Shown here piece after piece: positions 18,863 to 28,736 of a stretch of 64,000 nucleotides of DNA (its first letter is position 1; each line of letters opens with the position of its first letter). This DNA comes from Rickettsiella endosymbiont of Xylota segnis (GTDB lineage Bacteria; Pseudomonadota; Gammaproteobacteria; Diplorickettsiales; Diplorickettsiaceae), in the NCBI RefSeq assembly GCF_964019545.1, contig NZ_OZ026451.1, positions 1,359,001-1,423,000 on the forward strand. Direction: 5' to 3'. The position numbers and the translations under genes were made by a program. The notes beneath the pieces are model-generated. The model made no database searches, was not told the origin of the DNA, and saw only the letters and a program-made list of their open reading frames with translations.

Positions 18863-20365
18863 CTACTTCAAATTGTTCTTACAACGATTCAGTAAAAATT
18901 GCACTATTAAAGATACTGGTCGGCCTGTCGCCGTTTTCTCTGGTCCACTTTTCCAAGCAGTCCCAGCAATATCTAAATGTGCCCAATTTAATTTTTTAGT
19001 AAATCGAGATAAAAAACAAGCAGCTGTAATACTCTTACCGCCACCCGCACCCACATTAGAAATATCGGCTACATTGCTGTCGATTTGTTGCTGGTATTCA
19101 TCCCATAAAGGTAACGGCCATACTCTATCTTGACTTTGTTGACCCGCTTTCTCGATTTCCAGAGCAAGTTCCATACTATTACTCATCATACCCGTAGCTA
19201 CTGCGCCTAATGCAACAATAATAGCGCCCGTCAAAGTAGCCATATCAATAACCACATCCGGGTTAAAACGTTCACTATAGGTTAAGGCATCTGCTAAAAT
19301 TAAACGCCCTTCTGCATCGGTATTAATGACCTCTACATTCAGCCCCGATAGAGTTTTTATCACATCACCGGGCTTAACAGCGGTACCACTTGGTAAATTT
19401 TCAGTTAATGGCATTATGCCTACCACATGAATAGGCAATTTAAGTTCAGCAATAACTTTTAAAATTCCCATCACACTAGCAGCACCTGACATATCATATT
19501 TCATTTCTTCCATTCCAGCGGCAGGTTTTAAACAAATTCCACCTGAGTCAAAAGTTACTCCCTTTCCGACTAGTACAATAGGTTGTTGTTCTAGTGCTCC
19601 CTGATATTCTAAAGTAATGAACTTGACTGGTTCTTCAGAACCCTGCGCTACTGCTAATAACCCACCCATGCCTTCTTTTTTTATTGCAGCTTCATCTAAT
19701 ATGTTAATCCTAAGGCCGGTATCATTCGCTAATTTTTTGGCTTGTTCCGCCATGATGCTAGGTGTACATAAATTAGCGGGCAGATTAGCGAGATCTTTAG
19801 TTAATTTTATTCCATGAGTAATGGCTGTAGCCTGTTTTATTGTCTCTGCGGCTTTCGCCGATTCTTTAGAATTGGGAAGATTAAAAATAAATCTTTTCGG
19901 TGGAGATATTTTATTTTTTTTATCTGTTTTTAATTCATCAAAGCAATAAAAACAATCTTCAATAAGCTCAATACTCTGGCGTATCTGCTTATCAAGATCA
20001 CACGCTTTCATTGAAATATCAGTTAAAAAACTTGTTACTTCATCAACTTGTAAAGTTTTTAAGGCACATGCCATACAACTAATAATTTTACGAAAATCTG
20101 CTATGGATAAAGTGGATTCTTCCCCGCAATAAACTAAAAGAACGCGTGATGCAGATATTCCTGGAACATTATAAAACATAATGCTTTTACCACATTCTTC
20201 TATTAAATCACCTTTATCTAAAATTTTTTGGATATATCCCTGACTATGTTTATTTAATAGTTGAGCAGATTGAGAAAGTCGTTTACCCTGAAAAATACTG
20301 ACGATTAAGCAATCACTCGTCTGTTTAATAAGATCAATAGAATTGATAGAATATTGCATAGTCAC
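18863..20365 (-). CDS. pepA: Leucyl aminopeptidase PepA
   Basis: PepA is a hexameric M17 aminopeptidase with two zinc/manganese ions; in E. coli it also binds DNA in Xer recombination. The 500-residue protein has GKGVTFDSGGICLKPAAGM with metal-binding residues and the signature NTDAEGRLILADALTY. Its size matches E. coli (503). In E. coli pepA is followed by holC-valS, but here those genes lie 40 kb away. The divergent neighbour is lptF, as in E. coli. Confidence 0.96.
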   Translation of the reverse strand: MTMQYSINSIDLIKQTSDCLIVSIFQGKRLSQSAQLLNKHSQGYIQKILDKGDLIEECGKSIMFYNVPGISASRVLLVYCGEESTLSIADFRKIISCMACALKTLQVDEVTSFLTDISMKACDLDKQIRQSIELIEDCFYCFDELKTDKKNKISPPKRFIFNLPNSKESAKAAETIKQATAITHGIKLTKDLANLPANLCTPSIMAEQAKKLANDTGLRINILDEAAIKKEGMGGLLAVAQGSEEPVKFITLEYQGALEQQPIVLVGKGVTFDSGGICLKPAAGMEEMKYDMSGAASVMGILKVIAELKLPIHVVGIMPLTENLPSGTAVKPGDVIKTLSGLNVEVINTDAEGRLILADALTYSERFNPDVVIDMATLTGAIIVALGAVATGMMSNSMELALEIEKAGQQSQDRVWPLPLWDEYQQQIDSNVADISNVGAGGGKSITAACFLSRFTKKLNWAHLDIAGTAWKSGPEKTATGRPVSLIVQFLLNRCKNNLK

Positions 20366-20651
20366 CTCAAATTATTTTATTAATAACCCTTGCACTTTAC
20401 GACATACATCCTTAACTTATAAGGAGCGAGATATCCGCTCATAGAATGACCCAAGCCAAGTTTGGACTCAGCCCATTCAAGGGGAGAATCGCAGCTTTTC
20501 AAATCTTCATGGCGAGATGAAAGCATTTCTAAGTGCAAACAAGCGCCAATGTGCAATGAGTATAAACCAGTTTACCTAATTTATACTTATTTGCTAGATT
20601 CAATACTCTCTTTATGAAATAATTTGAATTATTCTATTTTTAACCTACAAA

Positions 20652-21782
20652 ATGATTCTTTTTCGTTATCTAACTCGAGAGGTACTTACTAGTCTTTCTC
20701 TCATAACTAGTCTTTTATTCCTGATTTTAATGAGCAATGAATTTGTTCATTATCTTAATCAAGTAGCAGGCGGGAAATTTGCCGCGAGTATCTTATGGGA
20801 ATTGATAGTTTTAGAATCTCCTCGTTTTTTAGCCATACTTCTCCCTTTTAGCTTATTCCTTGCCATATTATTCACCTACGGTCGCCTTTATGCCGATTAT
20901 GAGATGACAGTGCTTAACGCCTGCGGATTCAGTTTAGGTCAATTAACCCGCATGAGTCTACCCTTTATTTTCCTGCTAACTGTTATAGTAGCTAGCTTAA
21001 ACCTTTGGTTAAACCCTTTTTTATTAAGTTATCAGAATAAACTGCTGAACCAGACTGGAACAGCCGTGGAATTACAAACCGTACAGCCTGGAAGTTTTCA
21101 ACAAACTAATGGAGGTCATCGTATTGTTTACGTTGAAAGTGTCTCAGCTGATCATAAAACAGTAAAAAACATTTTCATGGCACAAACAAACCCACAAAAA
21201 TTACCATCCGAGATAACGCCCTGGACTATACTTAGTGCTAATAGTGGTTACCAAATGATTGATCCAATCACCAAAGAGCCTTTTTTTGTTGCAGTGGAAG
21301 GAAAACGTTACCAAGGAATTCCCGGCCAAACAGAATACTATATTACACAATTTCTAAAATACGGAATCCGTATTGATTTAGATACTAGCACAGCTAATAA
21401 ACAACAAGATGCTTTGTCGAGTATTACTTTATGGAATGCAAGCCAAGCTAATAAACCTAGCTATTTTTCTGAACTACAATGGCGCCTTTCCGCACCAATT
21501 TCAATTTTACTTCTGGCTTTGCTAGCTATACCACTCAGTAGAGTTAATCCAAGACAAGGAAAATATCTGCATATATTACCTGCCATAATCATTTATATTA
21601 TGTATCTTAATTTATTATTGGTAGGACGTAATTGGATAGAAAATGGAGATATCTCTTACCGCTGGGGTCTATGGTGGATACATGGCCTACTCATTCTTAC
21701 CATAATATTTGCCTGGTGTTATGCTTTAGGATGGAATAGGGTCAAATATAACTTACTGCATTTAGTTAAGCTAAGACCATGA
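20652..21782 (+). CDS. lptF: LPS export ABC transporter permease LptF
   Basis: LptF forms, with LptG and the LptB ATPase, the inner-membrane engine that extracts lipopolysaccharide. The 376-residue protein starts MILFRYLTREVLTSL, has three N-terminal membrane helices (about 15-120), a periplasmic beta-jellyroll domain and three C-terminal helices (about 275-365). It overlaps lptG by 4 bp. The 286 bp upstream, shared with pepA, hold both promoters and no gene. Confidence 0.94.
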   Translation: MILFRYLTREVLTSLSLITSLLFLILMSNEFVHYLNQVAGGKFAASILWELIVLESPRFLAILLPFSLFLAILFTYGRLYADYEMTVLNACGFSLGQLTRMSLPFIFLLTVIVASLNLWLNPFLLSYQNKLLNQTGTAVELQTVQPGSFQQTNGGHRIVYVESVSADHKTVKNIFMAQTNPQKLPSEITPWTILSANSGYQMIDPITKEPFFVAVEGKRYQGIPGQTEYYITQFLKYGIRIDLDTSTANKQQDALSSITLWNASQANKPSYFSELQWRLSAPISILLLALLAIPLSRVNPRQGKYLHILPAIIIYIMYLNLLLVGRNWIENGDISYRWGLWWIHGLLILTIIFAWCYALGWNRVKYNLLHLVKLRP

Positions 21783-22846
21783 AAATCATCGATCGTTACT
21801 TAGGCAGAACCATTATCAGCACTACCCTTTCTGTCCTTGGAATATTATTAATTCTTTTTTCCGTAATTAAACTAATTGCAGAAACCCGTGATGTAGGAAA
21901 TGGTCATTATACCTTAGCAAGTGCTTTTTATTACGTATTGCTGACCCTCCCATCCCAATTTTATAGTTTTTTTCCAGTAGCTATCTTGTTAGGTAGCATT
22001 CTTGGTTTAAGTGTTTTAGCAAAACACAGTGAACTAATGATATTACATTCCAATGGTGTCTCTCTTTATCAAATGGCTTGGAGTTTAATTAAAGCTACTT
22101 TGCTGGTTGTTTTTCTAGCTGTTTTGATTGGGGAAGGATTAGCACCGCGCGCTGCTCGTCTAGCAGAAAATCATAAGTCTTTTCTTACCACAAATGGCCA
22201 AACGTTAATGACCCAACAAGGAGCTGTTTGGATTCGAGATGGGCATAATTATATTTATATTCAGTCAATTTTGGATCCAGCTCATTTAAATAAAGTAAGT
22301 CGTTACCAATTTGATGATAATAATAATCTATTGGAAGCAAGCTTTGCCAAACGGGTTAATTATGAAGAAAATACTTGGAATGCCTACGATATTGCAAGCA
22401 GTATAATTTCCTTAAAAAAAACTCAAGCCAAACATATAGCACATGAAATTTGGCCCCTTTCTTTTAGTCCTAAGCTTTTGAATATTTCTATTATTAAGCC
22501 AGAAGAAATGTCTTTAAGACAGCTTAATGATTATATTCGTTATCGTCGAAAAAACCTTCTAAACGTCAGCCGTTATTCTTTAGCTTTTTGGCAACGTATA
22601 TTACAACCGGCTGCTATATGGGTTATGCTTTGTTTGGCTATTCCTTTTACTTTTAAACATTTAAGAACGTTAGCTACTAGTTTGAGGACTATTGCAGGAG
22701 TTGCAGTAGGGTTTGGTTTTTACCTTTTAAATGATTTTTTTGGTCCATTTGCCATTGTCTATCAATGGCCGCCCTTTTTAGCTGCACTACTTCCTATACT
22801 CATTTTTATGTTCATCGCTATTATATTAATGCGTTGGGCTCGATAA
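21779..22846 (+). CDS. lptG: LPS export ABC transporter permease LptG
   Basis: LptG is the partner permease of LptF. The 355-residue protein starts MKIIDRYLGRTIISTTLSVLGI, as is typical for LptG. It has the same layout of three helices, a periplasmic domain and three helices. Its start overlaps the lptF stop (ATGA). nadE follows 12 bp later and is probably cotranscribed. Confidence 0.94.
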   Translation: MKIIDRYLGRTIISTTLSVLGILLILFSVIKLIAETRDVGNGHYTLASAFYYVLLTLPSQFYSFFPVAILLGSILGLSVLAKHSELMILHSNGVSLYQMAWSLIKATLLVVFLAVLIGEGLAPRAARLAENHKSFLTTNGQTLMTQQGAVWIRDGHNYIYIQSILDPAHLNKVSRYQFDDNNNLLEASFAKRVNYEENTWNAYDIASSIISLKKTQAKHIAHEIWPLSFSPKLLNISIIKPEEMSLRQLNDYIRYRRKNLLNVSRYSLAFWQRILQPAAIWVMLCLAIPFTFKHLRTLATSLRTIAGVAVGFGFYLLNDFFGPFAIVYQWPPFLAALLPILIFMFIAIILMRWAR

Positions 22847-22858
22847 CTCGAGGTTACT

Positions 22859-24469
22859 ATGCCAACAACATTCCGCATCGCCATAGCTCAATTAAATTTT
22901 TTAGTGGGTGATATTGAAGGGAATACACAAATAATTTTAGACAGTATACAAAGAGCCAAACAAGCTTCAGTCGATCTATTGATTTTTCCCGAACTCGCTT
23001 TAAGTGGTTATCCTCCCGAAGATCTACTTTTACGTGAAGATTTTAAAAAAAAAATCTATTATGCCTTAAAAATTATTCAAGAAAAATCTAATGATATCGC
23101 TATTTTATTAGGTCATCCAGATTATAGTTCTAAAGAGATTTTTAATGCCGCAAGCCTAATAGAAAATAAAAAAATTGTTTGTACCTATCATAAACAATAT
23201 TTACCCAATTTTGGTGTCTTTGATGAACGACGTTATTTTAATCCTGGAAATTCAGATGGTTTATTTAAAATAAAAGGTCTCAATATAGGTATTTTAATTT
23301 GTGAAGATCTTTGGTGCAGTCAGCCTGCATCTGCACTTAAAGAGAAAGGTGCACAATTATTAGTATGTATCAATGCTTCTCCTTTTGATTATACAAAAGC
23401 CAAACAACGTTTTAAGGTAACCACCGACCGCATAAAAGAAACAGACTTACCCGTACTTTATGTACATGGTGTGGGCGGACAAGACGATTTAGTATTTGAT
23501 GGTGGTTCCCAAGCATTTGATGCTAAAGGTCATCTCGTCGCCGAAGCAGGTTTTTTCAAAGAAACCTTGTGGTTAGTTGATCTCAAAATTAATTCATCGG
23601 TTCAATTTATAGCGCAAACTCTTTTATCTAAACCTTTAATTAATGAAACCATCTATAAAGCTCTGGTGCTTGCTGTGCGTGATTATGTGAATAAAAATCA
23701 TTTTCCAGGTGTTTTAATCGGTATTTCCGGTGGCATCGATTCTGCATTAGTTTTAGCTATTGCAGTGGACGCCTTAGGAAAGGATCGTGTTCAGGCTGTC
23801 TTTTTACCTTCACGTTACACCTCAAAACTTAGTCATGATATTGTGAGAATTCTTGTAAACAAATTAGGTGTGCATAATAAAACGCTCTCCATTGAGCCTA
23901 GCTTTTCAGCATTTTTAACTACATTAAATTTTGATATTAAACATCCTCCTATAGGGCTTACTACTGAAAATATTCAAGCACGTTGTCGTGCAGTATTATT
24001 GATGGCTTTATCTAATCAATCTGGAAATCTTTTATTAAATTGCACTAATAAAAGTGAGTTAGCTGTGGGTTATGGTACTTTATACGGAGATATGACTGGT
24101 GGATTTTCGATACTTAAAGATATATCTAAAACTCGTGTTTATCAACTAGCAACTTATCGCAATAATAATGGCATTTTTCCAGATGCGTTATTGTCACGCC
24201 CACCTAGTGCTGAACTTTCCGAAAACCAAAAAGATGAAGACACCCTACCGCCTTATGCTCAACTTGATAGCATTTTAGAACTGTATGTAGAACAAGATAA
24301 AAGTATAGATGATATTGTTGAAGCGGGATTTGCTAAAGAAATGGTGCAAAGAATTATTAATTTAGTTAATAAGAATGAATATAAACGTCGCCAATTGGCT
24401 CCTGGCCCCAAGATCACACCGCGGGCTTTTGGTCGAGAACGCCGTTACCCGATTACTTCTGGTTTTTAA
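22859..24469 (+). CDS. nadE: Glutamine-dependent NAD+ synthetase NadE
   Basis: NadE makes NAD from deamido-NAD, ATP and glutamine-derived ammonia. Residues 1 to about 250 are a nitrilase-type glutaminase domain with the triad Glu (FPELALSGYPPEDLL), Lys (YHKQYLPNFGVFDE) and Cys (GILICEDLW). The synthetase domain from about 270 has the PP-loop GISGGIDSALVLAIA and NCTNKSELAVGYGTLYGD. The 536 residues fit the two-domain type. It ends just before repeat copy C and converges on bamD. Confidence 0.95.
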   Translation: MPTTFRIAIAQLNFLVGDIEGNTQIILDSIQRAKQASVDLLIFPELALSGYPPEDLLLREDFKKKIYYALKIIQEKSNDIAILLGHPDYSSKEIFNAASLIENKKIVCTYHKQYLPNFGVFDERRYFNPGNSDGLFKIKGLNIGILICEDLWCSQPASALKEKGAQLLVCINASPFDYTKAKQRFKVTTDRIKETDLPVLYVHGVGGQDDLVFDGGSQAFDAKGHLVAEAGFFKETLWLVDLKINSSVQFIAQTLLSKPLINETIYKALVLAVRDYVNKNHFPGVLIGISGGIDSALVLAIAVDALGKDRVQAVFLPSRYTSKLSHDIVRILVNKLGVHNKTLSIEPSFSAFLTTLNFDIKHPPIGLTTENIQARCRAVLLMALSNQSGNLLLNCTNKSELAVGYGTLYGDMTGGFSILKDISKTRVYQLATYRNNNGIFPDALLSRPPSAELSENQKDEDTLPPYAQLDSILELYVEQDKSIDDIVEAGFAKEMVQRIINLVNKNEYKRRQLAPGPKITPRAFGRERRYPITSGF

Positions 24470-24484
24470 TAACATGCGCTTGTA

Positions 24485-24601
24485 ATACTCACAGTATAGA
24501 TTTTGGACAAGGCGCCAGGAGAACGAAGCAACCGCGGTGTATTTTTATACATAAAGATTGCGCGTTGGCAACACATTCAAGCATCCAGGTACGAAGAGTA
24601 T
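24485..24601 (+). repeat. Palindromic-end repeat element, copy C
   Basis: This 117-bp copy starts ATACTCACAGTATAGATTTT and ends GTACGAAGAGTAT, with more internal drift than other copies. It fills the gap between the convergent nadE and bamD genes and stops two bases before the bamD stop codon. Confidence 0.75.
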
Positions 24602-24603
24602 AG

Positions 24604-25380
24604 TCAAATATTTACATAATCTGCATCAGGATAATTTAATCTAAACACAGCCAAACTCTGATTCGCCAACTCTTCTAAACCCAAAATACGATAAGACTTA
24701 ATCATAATAATCAAAGCTTTTTGGATTTCAGGCGCTCCTTGGTAACGTTGTATAATTTCATTAGCCCGATTTGCTGCAGCCACATAGGCTTTTTTATGGA
24801 AATAATAATCAGCAATATGTAATTCATAACTTGCAAATAAATTACGCAAATAAATCATGCGCTGGCGAGCATCGGGAACGTATTGGCTATCAGGATAACG
24901 ACGAATCAATTCTGCGAATTCTTGATATCCTAATTGCATAGTCCCTGGATCACGCAAAGACAAATCAATCGGTACATAACGTAAATACCAACCTCTATCT
25001 TGATCCATATCCGCCATTGCTTGCATATAGTATGCATAATCAATATGTTCACTATGGGGATATAAATGAATAAAACGCTCGGCTGCGGATTTCGCCGATG
25101 GCGCATCACCATCCTTATAGTACGCATATATCAATTCTAATTGGGCTTTCTCTGCATAACGATTAAAAGGATAGAGTACATCTAATGCCTCATAGGCTTT
25201 AATAGCTTGACTAAAATTCCGATCAACTAAATATTCTTTTGCATTTTGATAGATTTGGTTAACTGTTTGTCCTTTAAAAGCAATAAATGGATCATTGGAA
25301 TGACTAGCACACGCAGACAGCATAGCCAATACAAAATTCACCAAAAATACAAATTTAAATATTTTCACAATACTTTTCAA
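24604..25380 (-). CDS. bamD: Outer-membrane assembly lipoprotein BamD
   Basis: BamD is the essential lipoprotein of the beta-barrel assembly machine. The 258-residue protein has a signal peptide with lipobox LSAC (cysteine near 24). Tetratricopeptide-like repeats follow, including YENAKEYL-type helices, FIHLYPHSEHIDYAYYMQA and RDPGTMQLGYQEFAELIRRY, a BamD signature. Size matches the family (245-265). It is divergent from rluD, as in E. coli, with a DUF2892 gene between. Confidence 0.94.
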   Translation of the reverse strand: MKSIVKIFKFVFLVNFVLAMLSACASHSNDPFIAFKGQTVNQIYQNAKEYLVDRNFSQAIKAYEALDVLYPFNRYAEKAQLELIYAYYKDGDAPSAKSAAERFIHLYPHSEHIDYAYYMQAMADMDQDRGWYLRYVPIDLSLRDPGTMQLGYQEFAELIRRYPDSQYVPDARQRMIYLRNLFASYELHIADYYFHKKAYVAAANRANEIIQRYQGAPEIQKALIIMIKSYRILGLEELANQSLAVFRLNYPDADYVNI

Positions 25381-25503
25381 TAAAGCTATGCTTTATTCCC
25401 TTTTTTAAAGTGAAGGAAGGAATAAGCGAAATTACTGTCTACTTTTTTATTCAGCATCCAAAAAGTCAAATTTTATTATTATTAATTTGACTAGCAAATC
25501 CAT

Positions 25504-25719
25504 TTAATCTTTTTTACGGAAAATCTCATTGAGCTTAAATTTCTCTGCCAAAATAGGAATTCCACACCAGCCTATGATGGCCTCGATAATGAGAATAACA
25601 CCCACTAAAAAAGCAAATAATTTGCCCAGACCCAATAACACACCAATCAATAATACAATACCAATCACCAAACGTGAAAGACGTTCATTGGATTCAAGAT
25701 TGCTTGCTACATTGAACAT
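25504..25719 (-). CDS. Small membrane protein, DUF2892 (YgaP-like) family
   Basis: The 71-residue protein has the DUF2892 pattern: NVASNLESNERLSRLVIGIVLLIG, a first hydrophobic helix (about 18-36), then a second (about 38-58) ending IIGWCGIPILAEKF. It is probably an inner-membrane protein of unknown function. The ORF is complete and stands alone between bamD and rluD. Confidence 0.78.
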   Translation of the reverse strand: MFNVASNLESNERLSRLVIGIVLLIGVLLGLGKLFAFLVGVILIIEAIIGWCGIPILAEKFKLNEIFRKKD

Positions 25720-25785
25720 AGATAGTATCCTCTATTAAGTCGTAATAAAAAGGCATCGCTCCCGTCAGCATTATAGCGATATTCT

Positions 25786-26757
25786 ATGAAAAACACAGCT
25801 CAAGTAATAAATTGCCAAGCAATTGTCCCAGAACATTTAGCAGAAAAGCGTCTCGACCAAATTTTGAGTCAGTTATTTCCTGCTTATTCCCGTACGCGTT
25901 TGCAACAATGGATTCGTTGTCAACAAGTTTGGGTTGATGATGAACTCAAACGACCCCGGGATAAAATAAAAGCGGGGGCCAAAATTATTATTTTAGCTAG
26001 CTTAAGTGAAGAAGTTAGTTGGGAGGCAGAAGAACTTCCTCTTGATATTATTTATGAAGATGAAGCTTTACTTGTAGTTAATAAGCCTGCAGGATTAGTC
26101 GTCCATCCCGCCGTAGGAAATACGCATAAAACACTCGTAAATGCTCTTTTACATTATTTACCTGAACTCAAAAAACTTCCTCGGGCTGGAATCATACATC
26201 GTTTAGACAAAGACACATCAGGTCTCTTAATAATTCCTAAAATTTTAAACGCCTATAATAAATTGGTCAAACAACTACAAGCACGAACTATGAAACGTGA
26301 ATATATAGCTGTTATTCAAGGCCTATTAATCGCTGGGGGAACTATCAATGCACCTATAGGTCGTCATCCGAGATTAAGAAAAAAAATGGCTGTCACTGAG
26401 TTGTTGAGTGGAAAACCAGCGATATCGCATTATCGAGTCATTGAACGTTTTAATCATCACACACTTATTAAAGTAAAACTAGAAACCGGACGCACTCATC
26501 AAATTCGCGTGCATATGGCTCATATCCATCACCCTTTGGTCGGCGATAAAACCTATACTGGCCGCTTTCATTTACCCAAAAAGGCCAGTGAGTTACTAAT
26601 TAATTGCTTGCATCAGTTTCCTCGCCAAGCCTTGCATGCACAATGTTTAGGCATTATCCATCCTGTTACCTTACAACCTATGGAATGGCACAGCCCTTTA
26701 CCTGAAGATATGCATCAATTAATTAACTGTTTACGAGAAGATAAACTGAATGCTTGA
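25786..26757 (+). CDS. rluD: 23S rRNA pseudouridine synthase RluD
   Basis: RluD makes pseudouridines 1911, 1915 and 1917 in helix 69 of 23S rRNA. The 323-residue protein has an N-terminal S4 RNA-binding domain (RLDQILSQLFPAYSRTRLQQWI, from residue 22). The catalytic motif HRLDKDTSGLLI has its aspartate near 141, and TGRTHQIRVHMAH follows. Being next to bamD and pgeF supports RluD over its paralogue RluC at 44020. It overlaps pgeF by 8 bp. Confidence 0.92.
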   Translation: MKNTAQVINCQAIVPEHLAEKRLDQILSQLFPAYSRTRLQQWIRCQQVWVDDELKRPRDKIKAGAKIIILASLSEEVSWEAEELPLDIIYEDEALLVVNKPAGLVVHPAVGNTHKTLVNALLHYLPELKKLPRAGIIHRLDKDTSGLLIIPKILNAYNKLVKQLQARTMKREYIAVIQGLLIAGGTINAPIGRHPRLRKKMAVTELLSGKPAISHYRVIERFNHHTLIKVKLETGRTHQIRVHMAHIHHPLVGDKTYTGRFHLPKKASELLINCLHQFPRQALHAQCLGIIHPVTLQPMEWHSPLPEDMHQLINCLREDKLNA

Positions 26758-27487
26758 TTTAATCATTCCTGATTGGCCAGCTCCACACTGGATCAAAGCT
26801 TACGCAACAACTCGAATAGGTGGATTTAGTCGTGCTCCCTACAATAGTTTAAATATCGCCGCGCATGTAGGTGATAATTTAGACGATGTATCGAAAAACC
26901 GTCAATTACTAAAGAAAAAATTACATCTAAAAAAACCTATTGTCTGGTTAGAACAAATACATGGAAACACTGCTATTTCAGCTGATCACCCCCTCGATAG
27001 TTTTGCAGCTGATGCTATTTATTCAAGAACAGAACAAACGATCTGTGCCGTACAAACTGCAGATTGCTTGCCATTATTAGTTTGCAGCTCCAGTAGTTAT
27101 TATGTCGCCGCCATCCATGCCGGTTGGAAAGGTTTAAGCAATGGTATTATAGAAACTACTATTAATGCATTAGCCTTACCGGCCAGCGATATTTTAGTTT
27201 GGCTAGGTCCTGCTATCGGCCCTCAAGCTTTTATAGTCGGAGAAGAAGTTTTTCAATCTTTTGTAGACAAAGATCCGACGGCCGAAATAGCTTTTCAGCC
27301 TTTAGAAAACAAGCAATGGCAGGCAAATCTCTATAAATTGGCTGAACTACGTTTACGCAAGTTAGGAATAAGCTCCATCTATGGGGGGAATTACTGTACT
27401 TTTTCCGACAAGCTTCGTTTTTTCTCATATCGGAGAGACCGAATAACAGGGCGAATGCTAAGTCTTATTTGGATAAACCTACCTTAA
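26750..27487 (+). CDS. pgeF: PgeF/YfiH family multicopper-like enzyme
   Basis: Members of this family act as peptidoglycan editing factors or purine nucleoside phosphorylases (formerly laccase-like). The 245-residue protein shows TTRIGGFSRAPYNSLNIAAHVGD, VWLEQIHG, QTADCLPLLVC and VAAIHAGWKGL. Together these carry the histidine and cysteine metal ligands. It begins inside the last codons of rluD and ends before repeat copy D. Confidence 0.9.
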   Translation: MLDLIIPDWPAPHWIKAYATTRIGGFSRAPYNSLNIAAHVGDNLDDVSKNRQLLKKKLHLKKPIVWLEQIHGNTAISADHPLDSFAADAIYSRTEQTICAVQTADCLPLLVCSSSSYYVAAIHAGWKGLSNGIIETTINALALPASDILVWLGPAIGPQAFIVGEEVFQSFVDKDPTAEIAFQPLENKQWQANLYKLAELRLRKLGISSIYGGNYCTFSDKLRFFSYRRDRITGRMLSLIWINLP

Positions 27488-27534
27488 AAAAGATTTCAAT
27501 CTTAAGCATTTACTTTGCCTAAAATTTTTAAAAT

Positions 27535-27651
27535 AGAATCGCAGCAACTGTTTTGAAAAGTACCGTAATTATGCAGTCTACATAGACTTAACATGCATGA
27601 GAATTACACGTCGAGCGGTCACACAGACAAAAATTCAAGGGCGAAGCGTAT
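27535..27651 (+). repeat. Palindromic-end repeat element, copy D (diverged)
   Basis: The right half is well conserved (CACAGACAAAAATTCAAGGG then CGAAGCGTAT). The left end (AGAATCGCAGCAACTG) is diverged from ATACTCACAGCAATTG. It lies between pgeF and the outer-membrane protein gene. Confidence 0.65.
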
Positions 27652-27723
27652 GGGCTTTTCATTGAATTAGATCCAAGCTCGCCTTATACTATTGAGCAAT
27701 ATAAAAATAATAATAATAAATTT

Positions 27724-28356
27724 ATGCATCGATTTTTTTCAGCTTTACTATTATGTCTGTTAAGTAATCCATTATTTGCGGAACCTCCCTCAAAAGATTT
27801 ATACACTGTGCCTGATAAAAGTTGGGGCATATTGTTTTACCATAGTTGGATGACTAATAGTAATATTGGCCTAGTACTAACCGCCCAAGGTGTTCATTTC
27901 AAATATGGAACGATGAACTCTATCGATTTGTCTTATCAATTAGACCCAGCTAACCCTTTACGGCGTTTTTTTCGGCCTTTGGTCAGTACTGTTGAAGTCG
28001 CTGGAAATATAACGCAGCGACGTGACCCAAACGGTCTCATCTATGAATTTGATCCCTACTTAAATTTTCGCTGGAAAACTTTCCCTTGGGATCATTATGT
28101 CACTACAACTTTCGCTATCGGCGATGGACTTTCCTATGCAACCAGCATTCCTCTACGAGAAGAGCATGATTCGTCCAATAATCATGCTAAAAGATTACTA
28201 AATTTTTTAGTTGTAGAAGCGACCTTTGCGGCTCCTAGCCACCCCAATTTACAATTCGTGGTCAGAGCACATCACCGTTGTGGCGCTTGGGGATTATTTG
28301 GCGCCGGCAACTTAAGCTCCAATGCCGTAGGTCTAGGAATACGTTATCTATTTTAA
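27724..28356 (+). CDS. Putative outer-membrane beta-barrel protein
   Basis: A 210-residue exported protein: the signal peptide MHRFFSALLLCLLSNPLFA is cleaved before EPPSK. The rest shows alternating polar and hydrophobic strands (FKYGTMNSIDLSYQL, DPYLNFRWKTF) and ends in phenylalanine (GLGIRYLF), the usual barrel C-terminus. The segment HHRCGAWGLFGAGN...SNAVGLGIRY resembles PagL-like or related small barrels in which a histidine and a serine matter; here cysteine stands in the HxS-like place. An enzymatic role is not shown. Confidence 0.7.
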   Translation: MHRFFSALLLCLLSNPLFAEPPSKDLYTVPDKSWGILFYHSWMTNSNIGLVLTAQGVHFKYGTMNSIDLSYQLDPANPLRRFFRPLVSTVEVAGNITQRRDPNGLIYEFDPYLNFRWKTFPWDHYVTTTFAIGDGLSYATSIPLREEHDSSNNHAKRLLNFLVVEATFAAPSHPNLQFVVRAHHRCGAWGLFGAGNLSSNAVGLGIRYLF

Positions 28357-28372
28357 TTCTACTCAAAAAACT

Positions 28373-28642
28373 CTATTTTGTAGGCGCCGGCGATTTCGAT
28401 AAAGTATTTTCGATGGGCATATCAATATCATTTCTTTTTTGTGAATTAAAAAAAATAGAACTTTTTACTGAACAAGAAGACTCTTGTCTATCAGACAAAG
28501 TCTCATTATTTTCATCCTTGCAAATCTGCTGTTGTTTATTCTTATTCCGATAAAAATTTTTTCTAGGCAAATCTAGTAAATTCCTTACTAAAGGGGAATG
28601 AGTAAATGTCCTTATACAATTAATACTTCGAATCCGAATCAT
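28373..28642 (-). CDS. Hypothetical small polar protein
   Basis: An 89-residue ORF of unknown function. On the minus strand AGAAGG stands seven bases before its ATG, a good ribosome site. The product is basic at the N-terminus, then rich in lysine, asparagine, serine and glutamine (RNKNKQQQICKDENNETLSD), without a signal or membrane segment. It could be a lineage-specific orphan. An overlapping plus-strand ORF at 28278-28553 is less convincing. Confidence 0.5.
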   Translation of the reverse strand: MIRIRSINCIRTFTHSPLVRNLLDLPRKNFYRNKNKQQQICKDENNETLSDRQESSCSVKSSIFFNSQKRNDIDMPIENTLSKSPAPTK

Positions 28643-28736
28643 TGCATAGCCTTCTAATAAATTAATTTAAAAAATACTAACTAATTATATCAACTATTTA
28701 TTTTTTTTCAAAAAAATAAATTTAATAAGAAATATT

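Noticed and set aside
20411-20570. Possible further copy of the repeat between pepA and lptF, ending GAGTAT
   Set aside because: Only the last few bases match; the core and the other end do not. Left as ordinary intergenic DNA with a small GAGCG/CGCTC hairpin.
28278-28553. Plus-strand ORF of 91 codons overlapping the barrel protein gene
   Set aside because: It starts inside the barrel gene in another frame and is antisense to the better-supported 28373-28642 frame, which has a ribosome site.
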